DNA of 64,000 nucleotides from Boswellia sacra (GCA_013180625.2 SNVD02014557.1:27237-91236); one strand, 5' to 3'. Shown: positions 17,104 through 30,493, counted from the stretch's first letter. Numbers and translations: made by a program. The notes: generated from the letters alone by a model not told the origin.

Positions 17104-20100
17104 ATTTCTACTTTGCATTCCTATTGAATGATAGATCATTTTCTTCAAGGATGAAAGCTACACATTTCCTCGACCGGCACCATTTTTTTTGAATAAATGA
17201 AAATTTTTATATTAATTTTATAATACTAAGCAACATTTCATGAAAAAAAAAATCGTTTTTAATAACCCTTTTGAAGTTGTGGTTTCAGAAAATATACATT
17301 AATTTATTCAAAATGCTTTTCTAAAGAGAACTGATAACTGCATCTAAAAAGTGTTGTAAAAAGGTTAAATTATTAGGTTTTGAATTCAAGAGAAGTGCCA
17401 ATTATAGTAAATGCCAATTAGGTTGAAGAAGATTAAATTAAATTCTTCTCTTTCGGCATAACAAGCATAAATGTGGTTTTCCTTTTTTCTTTAATTACCA
17501 CTATTTGATTTCAATTCAACTTCTCATCAAGAAAGGTTACATAAAAATTATTCATCTGGTATAAATTTTAATATAGTGGGGGCTCAAATCAAAACCGATA
17601 TTATATTATATCTGTTACCTAAGTTAATCAAAATAGATTTATAATTCATTTCTGTGAAAACTGAGTGGCATTGGGGTGATTTTGATATTACCACCAGTAA
17701 TGGTCATGCACGCGTAAGTATACTGTATAATTAATCCTTTTGTTCTCCTAATGGAGAGAGTGGCATCTTATAAACAACAATTAAAAAAAATCAAGGTGAG
17801 GGGTTATTTTATGTTTCAAATAATTTTTTTTTATTAACTAAGTAATGTCATTAATATTTCAAACTGGTTTATTCGACAACTCAAGACTTAGCTAGATGCT
17901 TATCTTGATTAGTTGCCCCAACAACATCAAACAAGACATCGAGTTATTGGACATAACGTGATGTACTTAAGTTTTATGTTGTTATATTCATTACTTGATG
18001 TTAAATTTGGCCATATAATTAAAAAAATTTTAGAAAATAAAGTTTTACTACAACTAATATCATTCCCCTCAACGTGAATATTTCGTATTTTCCAAAAGTT
18101 TTTATGGGTAATTATATATATATAGACACACACTCTTGGGATAAGAAAATAATAAACTCTCTTCAAGATGAGCAACATAACATTACTAAGAATTATGTAA
18201 CATCGCTGAACTTATTTCACATTATTTGTCCATATTTTTAGGTTGAGTTTTTAAATCAGCAATAAAATATAATTTTCAGCATTTCTTGCTCTTCCTAATC
18301 ATAGTGCTCATGATTTTTCTCTTCTAAAACATGAGGATTATAAGTTTAAGATGATCCCATTACATAACTTCTCTTGAAAATATAATTCATTTAGAAGAAA
18401 AATTAACATCATTATTTGGCAGTTAGAATGCTAGCTACAGTATTCTCGAACGGGGTTACATAACTATAAATTGAGGAAAAAGAAAGTACGTATATAAGCT
18501 TTTTGTATATTTTGGTTCAAGTTAAATAATGAACCCACTTGCAGCCTGCTGCCTGCAGCTCAAAAATGCAAAAGAAATTAGCATATAGTTAGCGCTAAAA
18601 TTGATTGACGAGCATGAGCATGTGCAATGTGCACGGGAAAGCAAGGAAATTTATAAAGAAAATGAATCTTGGACTGCGGAAGTTAGAGAAATGCATGTAC
18701 TGAAGTAGTTGTAAGTAAATCAAATTCCGAATTGTCTATGATTACCCACACACCTGTGTTTGCACTTACATTGACAAAACCAACTCAAAAGCACGATTCA
18801 CAATAAAATAGAGCTTCTTCATGTAAGTAGAGAATTATTGATGATGTTATTAACCTAACCTATCTAATTGCGCTATGTAATTAATTGCTAAGATCATCTG
18901 ATTAATTATTCCAACAAGTTATAAAAGGTGGAGTGAGATCAACTTTAAAATAAAAATATTTAAAACCCAAACAGTAGAATTGGCTGAAAATCGTATGGCC
19001 CCATATTTGACTTTTATAGGATTTCTTAATTAACATGCTTAATAACTTTCATGCGTACTAAGAGAAATGTTGTTGACAAGATGAATCTAATGTTTGAAGA
19101 AAAACATTGGGATGGTAGAGCTAGAAGAAGAAGTGAGGCTAAGTGACATAGACATATTAATTAAGTTCTCCAACCCCAACCCCAAAAAATATATATATAT
19201 AGAGAGAGAGAGAGAGAGTAAGCACAAGGCCCCATAATTGGCACGAGCTGGTTTTAGTGAAGCTGCCTGCAGCTGCGCCTACCTGGTGCTGCATGCCTTT
19301 AGAATGTTGCTTGAGTATTGAATAAAGAAACACATAAACAAGTGATAAATCAATGACAGAAAGGGAATGATGGAAAGTAGCTAGGTTTATGGGAGATCCA
19401 AGGAAGAGTTAAAAAAAAAAAAAAAAAAAGTGAAAGACAAAAGCATCGAGAAGAGTGTTACCAGTTTTTCTGAATAATGATTATAATGCTCGGTTTCCTG
19501 TCCTATGCCTCTCACTTCACCATCTCATTTGATTTAATATAATTTTAGTGCACATATCGTAATTTTTTATTAATTACCATTCACAACTTCATATTTATAA
19601 TTAATCAGAGAGAGTCTGTCTTATTTTTCCTCCACGTAGCTGCATTGAGTGATGTAGCCAGTTAATAAGAGAGAGAAAAAATGATTTAAACAGTAATTTT
19701 TTTCCTCTCTCGTTGGTTGGTTGCATCATACAAGTTGGTTGCACCACTGTATGACAGGCTCTCTCTTATAATTAAGGTGAGGTTAGACGAGAGAATTGTG
19801 ATTAGTCTATCCTTTATTAAATATTGCTATAGCAATAGTCAAATAGAATATCCAACGTATGTTAATATATAAAATACAATAACATGATGGGTATTGGCGC
19901 AGGAACTTAGAAGAAGGAGCTAGCTAGCGTTTGCTACTGCTGGTAGGAGTCTCCCAGCTCAGGCCGGGCAGTGGGGCAGTTATTAGTCAGTGCGCGTGCG
20001 GTTAACCTTTGCGCATGATCCTACATAAAAGAGCCAGCCCTCACCACTGCCCTAGAAAATTATATAAATTTATGGGGAGTTCATGTTCCAAGCTTCCTTC

Positions 20101-20298
20101 TGTTATAAATTAATATGACCATTTACAAGCACAATGACGACATCAGTGTGTCTCTCACGTTTTGTTATCTAACTCTGGTTTGTTTGCCTAAAGAGACCAC
20201 ATCTGTGTATTGTTTACTGCATTTGACCTCACCGCGTCACCCTGATTGGTTCAAGTTAATTTTTCGAGAATGCTGTTAAGCTTAGTTAGGTACATTTA

Positions 20299-20353
<55 letters not shown>

Positions 20354-21016
20354 TCTTATTACCTTAATTAATCTTAATTTAATTGGTTTAATACAAGTCC
20401 CTAAGCCTTCTTTTTTGGTTTGGCCAGTCTTCCGATCTAAATTTAGGCTACTTTTGATAACCTCTTTTTTTTTTTTTTTTTTTAAGTGTTAATCGATTGA
20501 TCTTATCACAATTCAGAATCGAGAGTTATCCACGTTCGGATTATATAGTAGCCATCAAGTCATCTAGATTTCCCATTAGCTTTAACAAATATTGCATATT
20601 AATTATAACCGTGCTGGACGGTGTTCCTCTCAGTCAAATCTTTCAAGTCATGTAAGCGGTGCACTCTCCGCGCACTCAGCTCAGATTTTGGTATTGATTA
20701 CTACTCCTTTACGCCCAAAAGCATTTATAACTTGTACCTTCATTATGGGCTTGGTTTCTCGGAAAGTTTAGGCATTCCAATCCAAGTTCCAAGGACTTCA
20801 CTCGGCACCAACCCAAATCAGTACATAAAGTGAACCATGGAATGGGGGTCATGCACATTGGGTTTCTAAATCCACAGATGTTCCCACCCTAACTTTATAG
20901 GCCACGCCATTTATTTTTCTTGACCCTTTCGACAGCATATCGTGGGCTCCAGCCCCATCTCTAATTTGATGAAGATAAAATAGAAGGGCAAAAGGATAAA
21001 AACTAGAGTATTGTTA
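17104..21016. other. Gene-poor intergenic DNA
   Basis: No convincing gene on either strand. It holds an (AG)n run at about 19200-19219, a (TA)n/(CA)n run at 20300-20353 and poly-A and poly-T runs. Imperfect inverted segments (agagagagtctgtc near 19608 and ctctctctt near 19762) could mark a small MITE. A GC-richer patch at 19900-20060 holds a potential hairpin, gggcagtgg near 19967 with ccactgccc near 20045, followed by a TATA-like ttatataaattta. None of these is strong enough to name. Confidence 0.6.
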
Positions 21017-21024
21017 TTTAAGCC

Positions 21025-22010
21025 TAGTGGTGGAGGTCGGAGATGTCATTCCCATCCTTAATTTAAAAAAATTAATTCTAAATCTCCGCCTCATCCTTAA
21101 TTTAAAAATTAATTTTTTATTTTCATCCTTGTCTCCAATTTTTTAAATCATCTTCATCTCCAATCCGTTCCAAGCTACATATAATAATTTCAATTTTTTG
21201 TTGAATTATATTTTAGTATTTTTCTCAACATTGCAACCATAAGTAGTAACAATTTTTCAACTTTTGATTAACTTCATTTTCCAGCTTTCAAAATGGAGCA
21301 ATACTGATTTTTCATTTTTTTATAATTAATTTATTAATCCCATTGACCTAAAATTTTAAACATTGTAGACACCTTTATCTTTAAGCTGGTTAAATAAAAA
21401 AAATTTGAATAATAAAGGTATTTTAAAATAATTTATATTTTATATCTTTCAGTTCTGTCAAAAGCTTTGAGGACTGACCTCTCTTTATTTGTAAATACAT
21501 AAAAAATCTCAGTTAATTCATAAAATTACAAAAATTTGTAGGATCAAACTAGACTCAAAGATAAAAACATTTACCAAATTTCATAATTTTTTGATATCTG
21601 TAGGTAGCTTAAATAAGTTTTGTAAGACTGATCTCTTCCAGAAAACTAAAAATCTCAGAGTTGCAGAGTCATTTTAAAAAATTCATAAAAAATCAAATAC
21701 TCAACATTTTTTAGTGAAAAAAATTTAAAAAAAACCTTTGAGATGTTTATTTTAATATATATAAATTTAAAAAGCAAAATCAAATTAAAATTACTACATA
21801 AATTTTTATAATCCTTTACTATCCTCTAGAAATAAGGAACGGGCTGGGTCAGGTTGGCGAACACCATCCCCATCCCTATCCTCATTTAATTTAGTAAAAA
21901 ATTTTCATCCCCATTCCCGTCTCATTCCTCGTTTGTTACTTCCCATTTCCAGTCCAAACAGGCTAGAGAGTTGTTGGGACCCATCCCCTTGGGGATTGGT
22001 CCCATCTCTA
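21025..22010. mobile_element. Probable degenerate non-autonomous hAT element (986 bp)
   Basis: The near-matching 8-bp duplicate TTTAAGCC (21017-21024) and TTTAAGGC (22011-22018) flanks ends that read TAGTGGTGGA and TCCCATCTCTA, a decayed inverted pair. Both sub-terminal regions are rich in cccatccc/tcatcc segments, a habit of plant hAT elements. No transposase is seen. Confidence 0.5.
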
Positions 22011-22018
22011 TTTAAGGC

Positions 22019-24875
22019 CCACTATATCTCTTTATAAGCCTCTTATCCAAAAGAAAAACTAAAAAAAACTTTAATCATAAATGTAATTTAAATAATTCTA
22101 GGAATATCCAATTTTTCATTGTTACAATTGGTATTCTTTCCTTTTTATAATTGGATTATATATGGTAAGTTAAAATCTCAAATCACGCTTTGGCTAGAAG
22201 ATTCATGTCTCGCGATTAAGAATCTTAAAAGATTTTTGAGTGATTTCTCATCATCAATCATGTCTTTCTTCAATGTCAAATTCTCTTTATAGCTTTTCCT
22301 CTAATTTGTTCACGACAGATCTTATATAGTTAAAAAAAATTCTGTGACAGAAAATATAGATAAAAATTTATTTTTATGATTGCAATTAAGAATATAATCT
22401 AATTGCAGAATATTTAATAGCCACGGTTGCAATCCGTTTTTTGGGTCTTGATTAGTTGCCAATGATAGTACACATAATGGTTTTAATCAATTTTCATTGT
22501 TATAAGATTATAATCTGCAAATAAAATTAAAAAAAAAACTTCATTTCATAATTTTTCCCATTTTGAAAAATCATAGGCAATAAATATTAAGATCAGGATA
22601 TGGAAAGGCAATATTAATGAGAATCAATATGTTCTTAATTAGTTATGAAACATTAATAGCAAGACATTTAAATATTATTCTTAATTAGTAAAAAAATTAA
22701 TAATAAGACATTTAAAATGATATTTTTAGAATTATATGAAATAAGATTATATCTTCAATTTTAATAATTATTATTTAAAAAAGGGTTTAGAAAGATATTT
22801 AGTGGGACTTGAATAACAACACTCAAACGATCATCTCCCTCACATCATCCCTCTGTTTCCTCTCCATCCACTTCTGCTGACTGACATTGTGGAGGGCCAA
22901 ATTTAGACGGGGAAGATAATAAAAGAATTCGTGGCTCGATACATCACTTAGAAAAGTGATCTCCAACCGAGTACAAAATTCAAAATTCAAATCAACAGAT
23001 AATCAATAAACCACTTCTATTTAAAGTAGTTGGAAATCTAAGGATATTATTTAGAGTGAGGAGTTATTTTCAACCTGATAGAATTCTATTTGTTTGAATA
23101 AGAATTAGAAGAGTTGTTGCTATATGAAGGATGCCATGAATCAAGCTAAATTCATTCGAAACTTGCACAATTAAATTATTGTCCTTCGATTACTAACTTA
23201 AGCGTCGGAAACTCTTGACTAATTTCTTCTATTTTTCATAAGCTTGTCAACTATAAACTTGTAACGTGTATTTCACAAAGAGGCCAAATTTTGGCGTCTA
23301 CCAGCATTATAGATTAAAAGACATGTTATCAAACTAGTTATAAGTTTTGTTTGTGAGGAATAAATAAATTTTAAAGGAAATTAAAGATAGTTATCCCGTG
23401 GATATTCTTGTGAATAGCGGCAAGAGTCTCTTCCTTTTCTAATGAACATGAAAAATAAAAAGAGAGAGGCACGGGAACAAGAGAAGATTATTGTTATTTC
23501 TTGAATACTGGCTAATATCAAATGAAATTAAATAGGACAACCCTTAAAAGTTGAAACTCTTAAGACTAAAATTAGATAGAAAGATAAACAGATGAGACGA
23601 AAACACTTCTGCATTAGTATTGGCAATAGTTTATTTCTAATAGAAAGGTGATTCTATTTTTAGCCAAATATTTTTTTTTCTATATGCATATAAAATTTTG
23701 CTTTTAAAACCTATTTTCGAAGTCCACCCACAATTACAGTTTTTTAGTTATATTTTACCCATATTTATAATTTTAAAAGTATTTTCATTAGTCAAAATAA
23801 ATTCAATAGCTTAAAACTTAATTACATGAAACTTACAATGAGCCAAGTTTGGAGTTGTTGCTATGAAAATAGGTAGCTTTCACTTTTTTTAAGGAAAAAT
23901 CAACTTAAAAAAAAAAAGAGAGGGTGTTTGGTGAAAAAACTTTAAAAAGTTACTTTATTTTTCAAAAGCAAGATAAAGGTGTTTAGGGGATTGCTGATGC
24001 TCTAATTTTTATTATGTATAAATGACTAAAATTGGCATATACATGATTCCTTTTTGATATTTAATTATTAATTTTTTATAATCAATTATATTTTCCTTTT
24101 ATAATTATTTCCAACATTATTTAACAAATTAATCAAATAATATTTTATAATCAATTCTTTTTGTTTATAATCATTTTCAACAATGTCTATATAAATTATA
24201 TAAATAATGTTTCATAATCAATTCTTTTTCTTTTTCTTTTTAAACTATTTCTCATAAATCCTATATAAATTACTTACAATAATATTTTATAATTAATTCT
24301 GACTAATTCTATATAAAATATTTACAATAATATTTTAAACTTAAACCAAAATAGTTTAAAACTAATATTATAATATCAAAATAGATATGTTTTTTCATGA
24401 AAGAATTTAAATTTTATACACACATAATATAAATTTATATAACATTAATTTATATTCAATATATATTTTAATTATTAACTATAAATATATATTCTTAAAT
24501 ACAATAAATTAAAAATATTTTAAAATATTATATTCATTAAATAATTATTCAGTTTAATAAATTATTATGAAATTTTAAAATAATTTAAAATTTTAAAAAA
24601 ATTATGAAAATAATAAAATTAAAAAATTTACGAAAACAAATAAGAAAATATTTATAATTTTTTCTTATTAAGTTAGTATAATTTTTTTAAGATTTAACAA
24701 TAAAGATAATATTACATTTTTATTTTTTTAGTGAGGTTACTTTAAAACTTTACAATTCAAAAGCAGAAGTAAGCCTCCAAAAGCAGTCAAGCCCCTGCTT
24801 TTGGGGTCCTTTGAAAAATCTTTTTTTTTTTTTTTGTTTTTTGTATCATCTTCTTTTGGAAGTAGGTTGAGAAGC
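22019..24875. other. AT-rich DNA, no gene seen
   Basis: Long AT-rich stretch, extreme at 24060-24720. Near 23929 the phrase gtgtttggtgaaaaaac, and near 24777 the inverted pair ccaaaagcag/ctgcttttgg, look like parts of a MITE interrupted by element B. Otherwise I see nothing in it. Confidence 0.6.
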
Positions 24876-24880
24876 AAACC

Positions 24881-26292
24881 TGATAAGTGTCTATTTATAT
24901 ATCATTTTCATATCAATTCGTCCATGTTTCTTTGCTATATTCCTTGGTATTTTTATGTTTTTGTGTGGTTTTGATGTTTGTAGGAGTTTTGGAGCAACTT
25001 GCACAAAAATGGAGTAAAACCCTTCATTTTCACCTCTGCTAGTCAACCATCTTCTCGGATTTAATTGTATTGATATACAATGAACCCGATGACATATCAT
25101 ATACCGTTGAAAAGCTCTCGAAGTCTACTTTTTGGAGAAATTTACGGTTTATGAATCCATTCAGTGTACCGAAAGTTGTAATCAAAACAGTGTGAGAAGT
25201 GTAGAAATGTAATTCCACACATTACTGTAGCATGTATAATACGGGACACTGTAGCACGTTACTGTAGCAGAGTATTTAAACACATTTTAGGGTTTTATTT
25301 TATAACTTGAAGAGGGGAGAACGTGGTGGAGGCTGCAGCTCTGGAATTCTTTCATCTCCTGGAGTTCTTGAAGGAGAAAGGAAGCTTGGAAAGAGGAAGA
25401 ACTACAATCCAAAGAGAATTACATCAAATTTGCTAAGTTTTTCCCTTCCCTTTCATTTTCTGGAATGTCTCCATGTTGTATTGTATTTACCACGTTCTTA
25501 AACATGTGTAACTGAATCTGAATTGGTTGAGGGTGATTTCAAAGCCCCTGATATGGTTTTTGTAAGTTGATTGTGCAAGAAGTTGTTATCCAATTCTCTA
25601 ATTGAAGTTGCTTGTATTTTCCCATATCTAATGCTTATGATTGCTTGCTGGATTGTATTTGAATGGCCAACTGAATATAATCTGGTTATTGTCTATTGCT
25701 AGACTAGAAATCTTGATCCGTAATTGTCTTGAATTTCTAATCCTTAGTAGCAAAATTGTGATCAGAGATTGCAATTGGAGAATACAACCTAAGTTAAATA
25801 ATCCGAGCTTGTGTGTTTATTGCTTAGATCAACCTATCTTTCTTATCGTAATGCATCCATTGAATTAAATTTAGAGAGCTTGTTCTAGGTTGTTTAATGG
25901 ATAGAGATTAAATAAAGAGCCTGTTTTATTTAACAACAAAGTAAGGAAAGATTGGGATAACAGAGCTTGTTGTTATTTACGGTTGATAATTTCAATGGTG
26001 TAATTGGATGACAATTCTACAATTAATTCGCAAATCCATATCTTGTGGTAGAGAAGGATCCCTTAACCAGGTTTCTCTCATTAATTTTTCAATCTGTTTA
26101 AATTTGCATTGTGTTATTCTTTACTTGCATTAATATTTCATCTAGTTAATCAATCAACAAAACCCCCCTCATTTAGTTTATTGTTGCTTTCGAATAACAA
26201 ATTCAATTAGAATCAATCCTCGTGGGAACGATATCTTACTCATCACTTTATTACTTGTGCGACTAGTATACTTGCTAGTTTCGAACGCATCA
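24881..26292 (+). repeat. Element B 5' LTR
   Basis: 1412 bp, TGATAAG to GCATCA. The first 700 bp are almost identical to the LTRs of A; the second half carries variants shared with C (tgtgcaagaa, ttttccca, aaagagcctg). The ACTGTAGCA cluster and tatttaaa (25273-25280) are present. Confidence 0.95.
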
Positions 26293-26298
26293 AGTTTT

Positions 26299-26316
26299 TG
26301 GCGCCGTTGCCGGGGA
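26299..26316 (+). promoter_or_regulatory. Element B primer-binding site (tRNA-Asp)
   Basis: Identical 18 bases and identical 6-bp spacing from the LTR as in element A. Confidence 0.85.
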
Positions 26317-26398
26317 TTGATTTTCTAATCAATTTGTTATTCTGTTTTTACTACTGATTCTTGATTGTTATTTCCTGATTGTTTGTGTTTAGGCTTTT

Positions 26399-27232
26399 AT
26401 GTCCGAGGGAGAAGCGGATCAATGACTTAAGAGAATTAAGGAGTTTCTCCAATCCTCGAATTTAAGGCTAAATCGGTCAATTTCAACTCCACCTCCAGAA
26501 TTTGACCTTGCACGACATACTTCCCTCCCATCTTCTTGCAGTTCAATCAAATCTGAATCGGAAGCAATGGCGATGGAAAACGATCAGACTCTTAAGGAGT
26601 TAGCGGCTCCAATTATTGATCAACAACCGCTATGCATAAGCACCAATTTTGAGATAGATTTTGAACTTAAATCTGGACTGATTCATCTCTTGCCTACATT
26701 TCATGGTTTTGCAGGAGAGGATCCGAACAAACACCTCAAAGAATTTCATGTGGTATGCTCAAGTATGAAGCCAACCGGCATTTCTGAAGAGCAAATTAAA
26801 TTGAGAGCTTTCCCATTCTCATTAGCAGATTCGGCAAAAGATTGGCTATACTATCTACCACCAGGTACCATTACCACTTGGAATGAGATGAGTAAACTCT
26901 TTTTGGAGAAATACTTTCCAGCCTCGAAAGTTACAAATATTAGAAAAGATATTAGTGGCATTCGACAACACAATGGAGAATCACTTCATGAATATTGGGA
27001 GAGATTTAAAAGGTTATGTGCTAGCTGTCCAAACCACCAAATTAGTGATGGACTCCTAATTCAATATTTCTACGAGGGTCTCTTACCAATGGAAAGGAGT
27101 ATCATTGATGCTGCTAGTGGTGAAGCACTAGTTAATAAAACACCGAACGTTGCAAGACGTTTGATTAGTGACATGGCAGCGAACTCCCAACAATTCAGCA
27201 GTCAATTTGAGCCACAACTACAAAAAGAGTAA
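26399..27232 (+). pseudogene. gag: Element B gag with Retrotrans_gag (capsid) domain
   Basis: The ATG at 26399 follows tgtttag and opens a frame stopped by TGA at 26423-26425. The same frame is then open, with an ATG at 26567, for 221 codons. It has the Athila-type layout: LLPTFHGFAGEDPNKHLKEF (residues about 37-56 of the ATG-26567 frame) and the capsid core with AKDWLYYLPPGTITTW (about 91-106), EMSKLFLEKYFP, and GESLHEYWERFKRLC (about 139-153). These are hallmarks of the Retrotrans_gag family, which builds the virus-like particle. After 27232 the homology to the A/C gag tail continues in other frames. One premature stop and a downstream frameshift prevent a full product, but the capsid core is undamaged. 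Confidence 0.85.
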
Positions 27233-29006
27233 ATGAGGTAAGTACTTCAAACATTGAACATCAACTTTCTGAACTTACCTCTCTTGTAAAAAAATGGCTG
27301 TAGGACATATGCAGCAATCTTATGCATGTGGAGTATGTTCTGCCATGGACCATCCAACCGACATGTGTCCAACTTTGCAAGAAGGAGATACAGAACAAGC
27401 CAATGCCATGGGTGGATTTCCAGGATAACCAAGGCAAATGTAGGACCCTTTCTCCAATACTTACAATGCAGGATGGAGAGATCACCCTAATTTAAGATAT
27501 GGGAATCGTCAACCAATTGCCCCAAATGCCATACCAAATCGACCACCAGATTTCAATCAACCAAGGGTGCAGCAACCATTTCAAGCACAACCACAACCAG
27601 CACCACAACCAGCTCCACAAAATTCAGGTATGTCTCTCCAGGATATTGTTAAAGCACTTGCCACTAACACAATGCAATTTCAGCAGGAAACTAGGGCAAG
27701 TATCCAAAACCTGACAAAGAAATCACAAACTGATGAAGGAGATGACACCACTTCCACCATGAACAACACATCATCTTCTAAGGTCGATCTTGAAACTCAA
27801 ATTCCTTCTATGTTACTCCTCCACCTTTTCCTAGCAGATTTGCAAAATCAAAAAGGAGGAACAAGAACAAGAAATCCTGGAAACTTCTCACAAAATCGAG
27901 GTAAATATACCACTTCTGGATGCTATCGAGCAAGTACCTCGTTGTACAAAATTTCTCAAGGAGTTATGCACCAACAAGAGAAAGTTGAAGGGAAATGAGA
28001 AAGTAAGTGTGGGGGAAAATGTTTCAGCTGTATTGCAAAGAAAAATTCCTCCGAAATGCAATGATCCAGGTACGTTCACCATTCCATGCACCATTGGTAA
28101 AACCAAGTTTGAAAGAGCTATGTTAGATTTAGGAGCATCTATTAATGTTATGCCATATTTATTTATGCTTCTTTAAATCTTGGATGCGAAAACTGATATT
28201 ACCATTCAACTTGCTGATCATTTTAATGCATATCCCAAAAGAGTTGTGGAAGATGTGCTTATGCAGGTGAATCAATTGGTTTTTCAGCAGACTTCTATGT
28301 CCTTAAAATAGAGGATGAGACATCTCCTAATCCAACACCGATTCTTTTAGGGAGACCATTCTCGAAAATTGCTAGAATCAAGATTGATGTTCATGATGGC
28401 ACTTTCACCATGGAGTTTGATGGCAAAGTGATCCGTTTCAATATTTTCGAGGCAATGAGGTACCCTAGTGACTTGCATTCTGTTTTTGCAGTTGACATTA
28501 TTGATTCTTTGCCACAACAATGTTTTGAGTTAACTCGCAAGGATGGATTGGAAATGGCTATTAGTGAGCACATAGGGATAGAAAATTCCAAAGAACCAAG
28601 AAGGTTGATACAAGTGTCCAAAGAAATGGAGGAAGCTATGACATACTTAGATGAGACTATAGCTATAATCACAAACAGGTATGATGTTTCGTACATTGAA
28701 TTGCCTTTATCTAATGAGAAACTTCTTCCTTCTGTGATGAAAGCCAATACCTTGGAGCTTAAGCCACTTCCAGATTATTTGAAGCATGTGTTCTTGGGTG
28801 ACAAAGATCCTTTGCCAATTACAATAGAAATGGGCCTTGCACCACTAAAAGAAGAGAAACGCGTCCGAGTACTTAGAGATCACAAAATAGCTATTGGGTG
28901 GATGATTGCTGACATCCAAGGCCCAGCCATATGCATGGACCGTATCTTGTTAGAAGAAAGATCCAAGCCCATTAGTGAAGCACAGCGAGATTGGACCCTC
29001 CCATGA
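27233..29006 (+). pseudogene. Element B gag tail and retropepsin region, frameshifted
   Basis: This is homologous to 5080-7083 of A and 41270-43273 of C, but broken by several indels. One is a large deletion in the Gln-rich part near 27714, where the LANQMGQ stretch is missing; another breaks the protease shortly after its active site. Unlike A and C, the active-site triplet here is Asp-Leu-Gly-Ala (near 28125-28140), the functional form. The last open part, 28410-29006, matches the C-terminal retropepsin extension. Confidence 0.75.
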
Positions 29007-29046
29007 TGGAACCAACGTCGGGCTGAGGATGTTAAACCAAGCGCTT

Positions 29047-29064
29047 ATTGGGAGGCAACCCAAT
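29047..29064 (+). promoter_or_regulatory. Conserved hairpin after gag-pro (element B)
   Basis: Same attggg/cccaat stem and aggcaa loop as in A (7104-7121), with conserved flanks. Confidence 0.6.
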
Positions 29065-29473
29065 GTTTTTGAAAAATAAATAAAAAAAAGAAAAGAAAAA
29101 TAAAATAAGATAATAATGATCGATTTTTGTGTCTCGAGGAGATTCCTTTCGTAGGCCATCAAATTGATCAGGTTTTATCTCTCTTTGCCATCTGTCTTAT
29201 TTGTTTATATATATATATTTTTACTTGTTTTTGACTTTTGTTTGCTTTCGTGTTGTTATCTCTTTTATGTGTCTTTAGTTTCTTTTCTGCTCTTTTCTTT
29301 TCGTTTCTTTTGTTTAATTTGATTATTTCGACATTATGCTCATTTGTGCAACAGCTTGAGGAAACACCGAAACAAGAATTGAAGCCATTGCTTGAAGGTT
29401 TGAAGCGTGCATATCTTGAAGAAAAATAGACTCAAACGGATTGCTGGTAATATCTTTCCTTTTCTCCTCTTCA

Positions 29474-30028
29474 ATGGATGCCGATATCTTTCCGTCGAAC
29501 CTTCGTAAATATTTCCCTTCACTTCCTCAAAATGCTGTGTCTAAAATTTATAAAGTACGGATGACTAGACTTTGGGCGTTGATGCTTCTAAATGTGCCTG
29601 CGGATATCCGATGGCTTATCGAAGCCAAGGTGAGATTGTCCGGTGAGCCGGACATTAATCTCGCAAAATACATGCCTGGTCTAGGAAAGAGCTACTACGC
29701 CAAGAGGCGAAGAGCGAAAAGGTTACAAGTATGTTATAAATGTGCTAGATGGAATTGTAACCAGACTTGTCGTTCATTAGGTTTTGTGTCCAGGAATAGA
29801 GAAGATAAACTTTCATTTATTAAGAATGGTTTGAGTAATGAGTCGCTGGATAATGTTTTGTTAACTCTCGAGTCACATTCTTGTGGACTTGTTCAGCGTG
29901 AATTGCTTAATCTATGGACACAATTTCGTGATGAATTGCAGTGTTATAGTCTAGGGAATCTGACTAAAAACGACCCTGTTTGCCAGTTTATAAGAAAACT
30001 GGATGGGAAGCAAATCCCCGACTCATAG
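29474..30028 (+). CDS. Cys-rich basic finger protein, similar to plant-virus nucleic-acid-binding proteins (intact copy)
   Basis: The ATG at 29474 follows a pyrimidine-rich ttctcctcttca and opens 184 codons. An N-terminal helical part (1-75, with two RLW/RWL-type hydrophobic segments) leads into GKSYYAKRRRAKRL (about 78-91), a strongly basic nuclear-localisation-like stretch. This abuts CYKC...CNQTC (about 94-105), a compact Cys4 zinc-finger candidate. Then come FIKNG (about 119-123) and a Leu-rich tail. The order helix, RRRAK, Cys finger recalls the Viral_NABP family of carlavirus-type RNA viruses, whose proteins bind nucleic acid and suppress RNA silencing. That match is my reading of the pattern, not a search result. 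Closely similar but frameshifted copies lie at the same place in A and C. The frame upstream to 29441 is open, but the ATG at 29474 is shared by all three copies. Confidence 0.7.
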   Translation: MDADIFPSNLRKYFPSLPQNAVSKIYKVRMTRLWALMLLNVPADIRWLIEAKVRLSGEPDINLAKYMPGLGKSYYAKRRRAKRLQVCYKCARWNCNQTCRSLGFVSRNREDKLSFIKNGLSNESLDNVLLTLESHSCGLVQRELLNLWTQFRDELQCYSLGNLTKNDPVCQFIRKLDGKQIPDS

Positions 30029-30257
30029 AAGGCGTTTCAGCCGTTACTGGACGTAAAACCAGAGGAAGATGTGAGCCACAATCACAACTACTTGTATATT
30101 TGAATGTGTGTTGTTGTTGTCGAATTTTATTTTCTTCTTGTTTCGTTTGATCTGATTATCAATGTTGTTTTTGTGTTGTTGTTGTTTGTTGATTTTGTTT
30201 GTTTTAATTTTCAGTTTTCTTTTTAACAAACCATATGACTATCCCATGTCATAAGCA

Positions 30258-30493
30258 CACGTGGAGACAAGTGTGGAGGTTTTGTCAACCTCCGCCGAAA
30301 GTATATCTCTACTTTTCATGCTTCACGTGGGAGACAAGTGTGGGGTTTTGTCAAACCCCACCGAAAGTGTATTTCCATTTTTCATGCTTCACGTGGGAGA
30401 CAAGTGTGTAGGTTTTGTCAAACCCCGCCGAAAGCATATCTCATTTTTTCAAATCTTGGGGCGATAAATCTGCATCGAGCAACCCCCACCGAA
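30258..30493 (+). repeat. 67-bp tandem array with CACGTG boxes and hairpins (element B)
   Basis: Same array as 8298-8545. Unit 1 stem is 30273-30281 with 30287-30295. Unit 2 has a perfect 9-bp stem (30340-30348 with 30353-30361), in which a G-C pair of element A is replaced by T-A on both arms. It now abuts the truncated LOG. Confidence 0.75.

Noticed and set aside
19245..19300. miR167 precursor (gtgaagctgcctgcag)
   Set aside because: Only the first ten or so bases resemble the miRNA, and no complementary arm is present.
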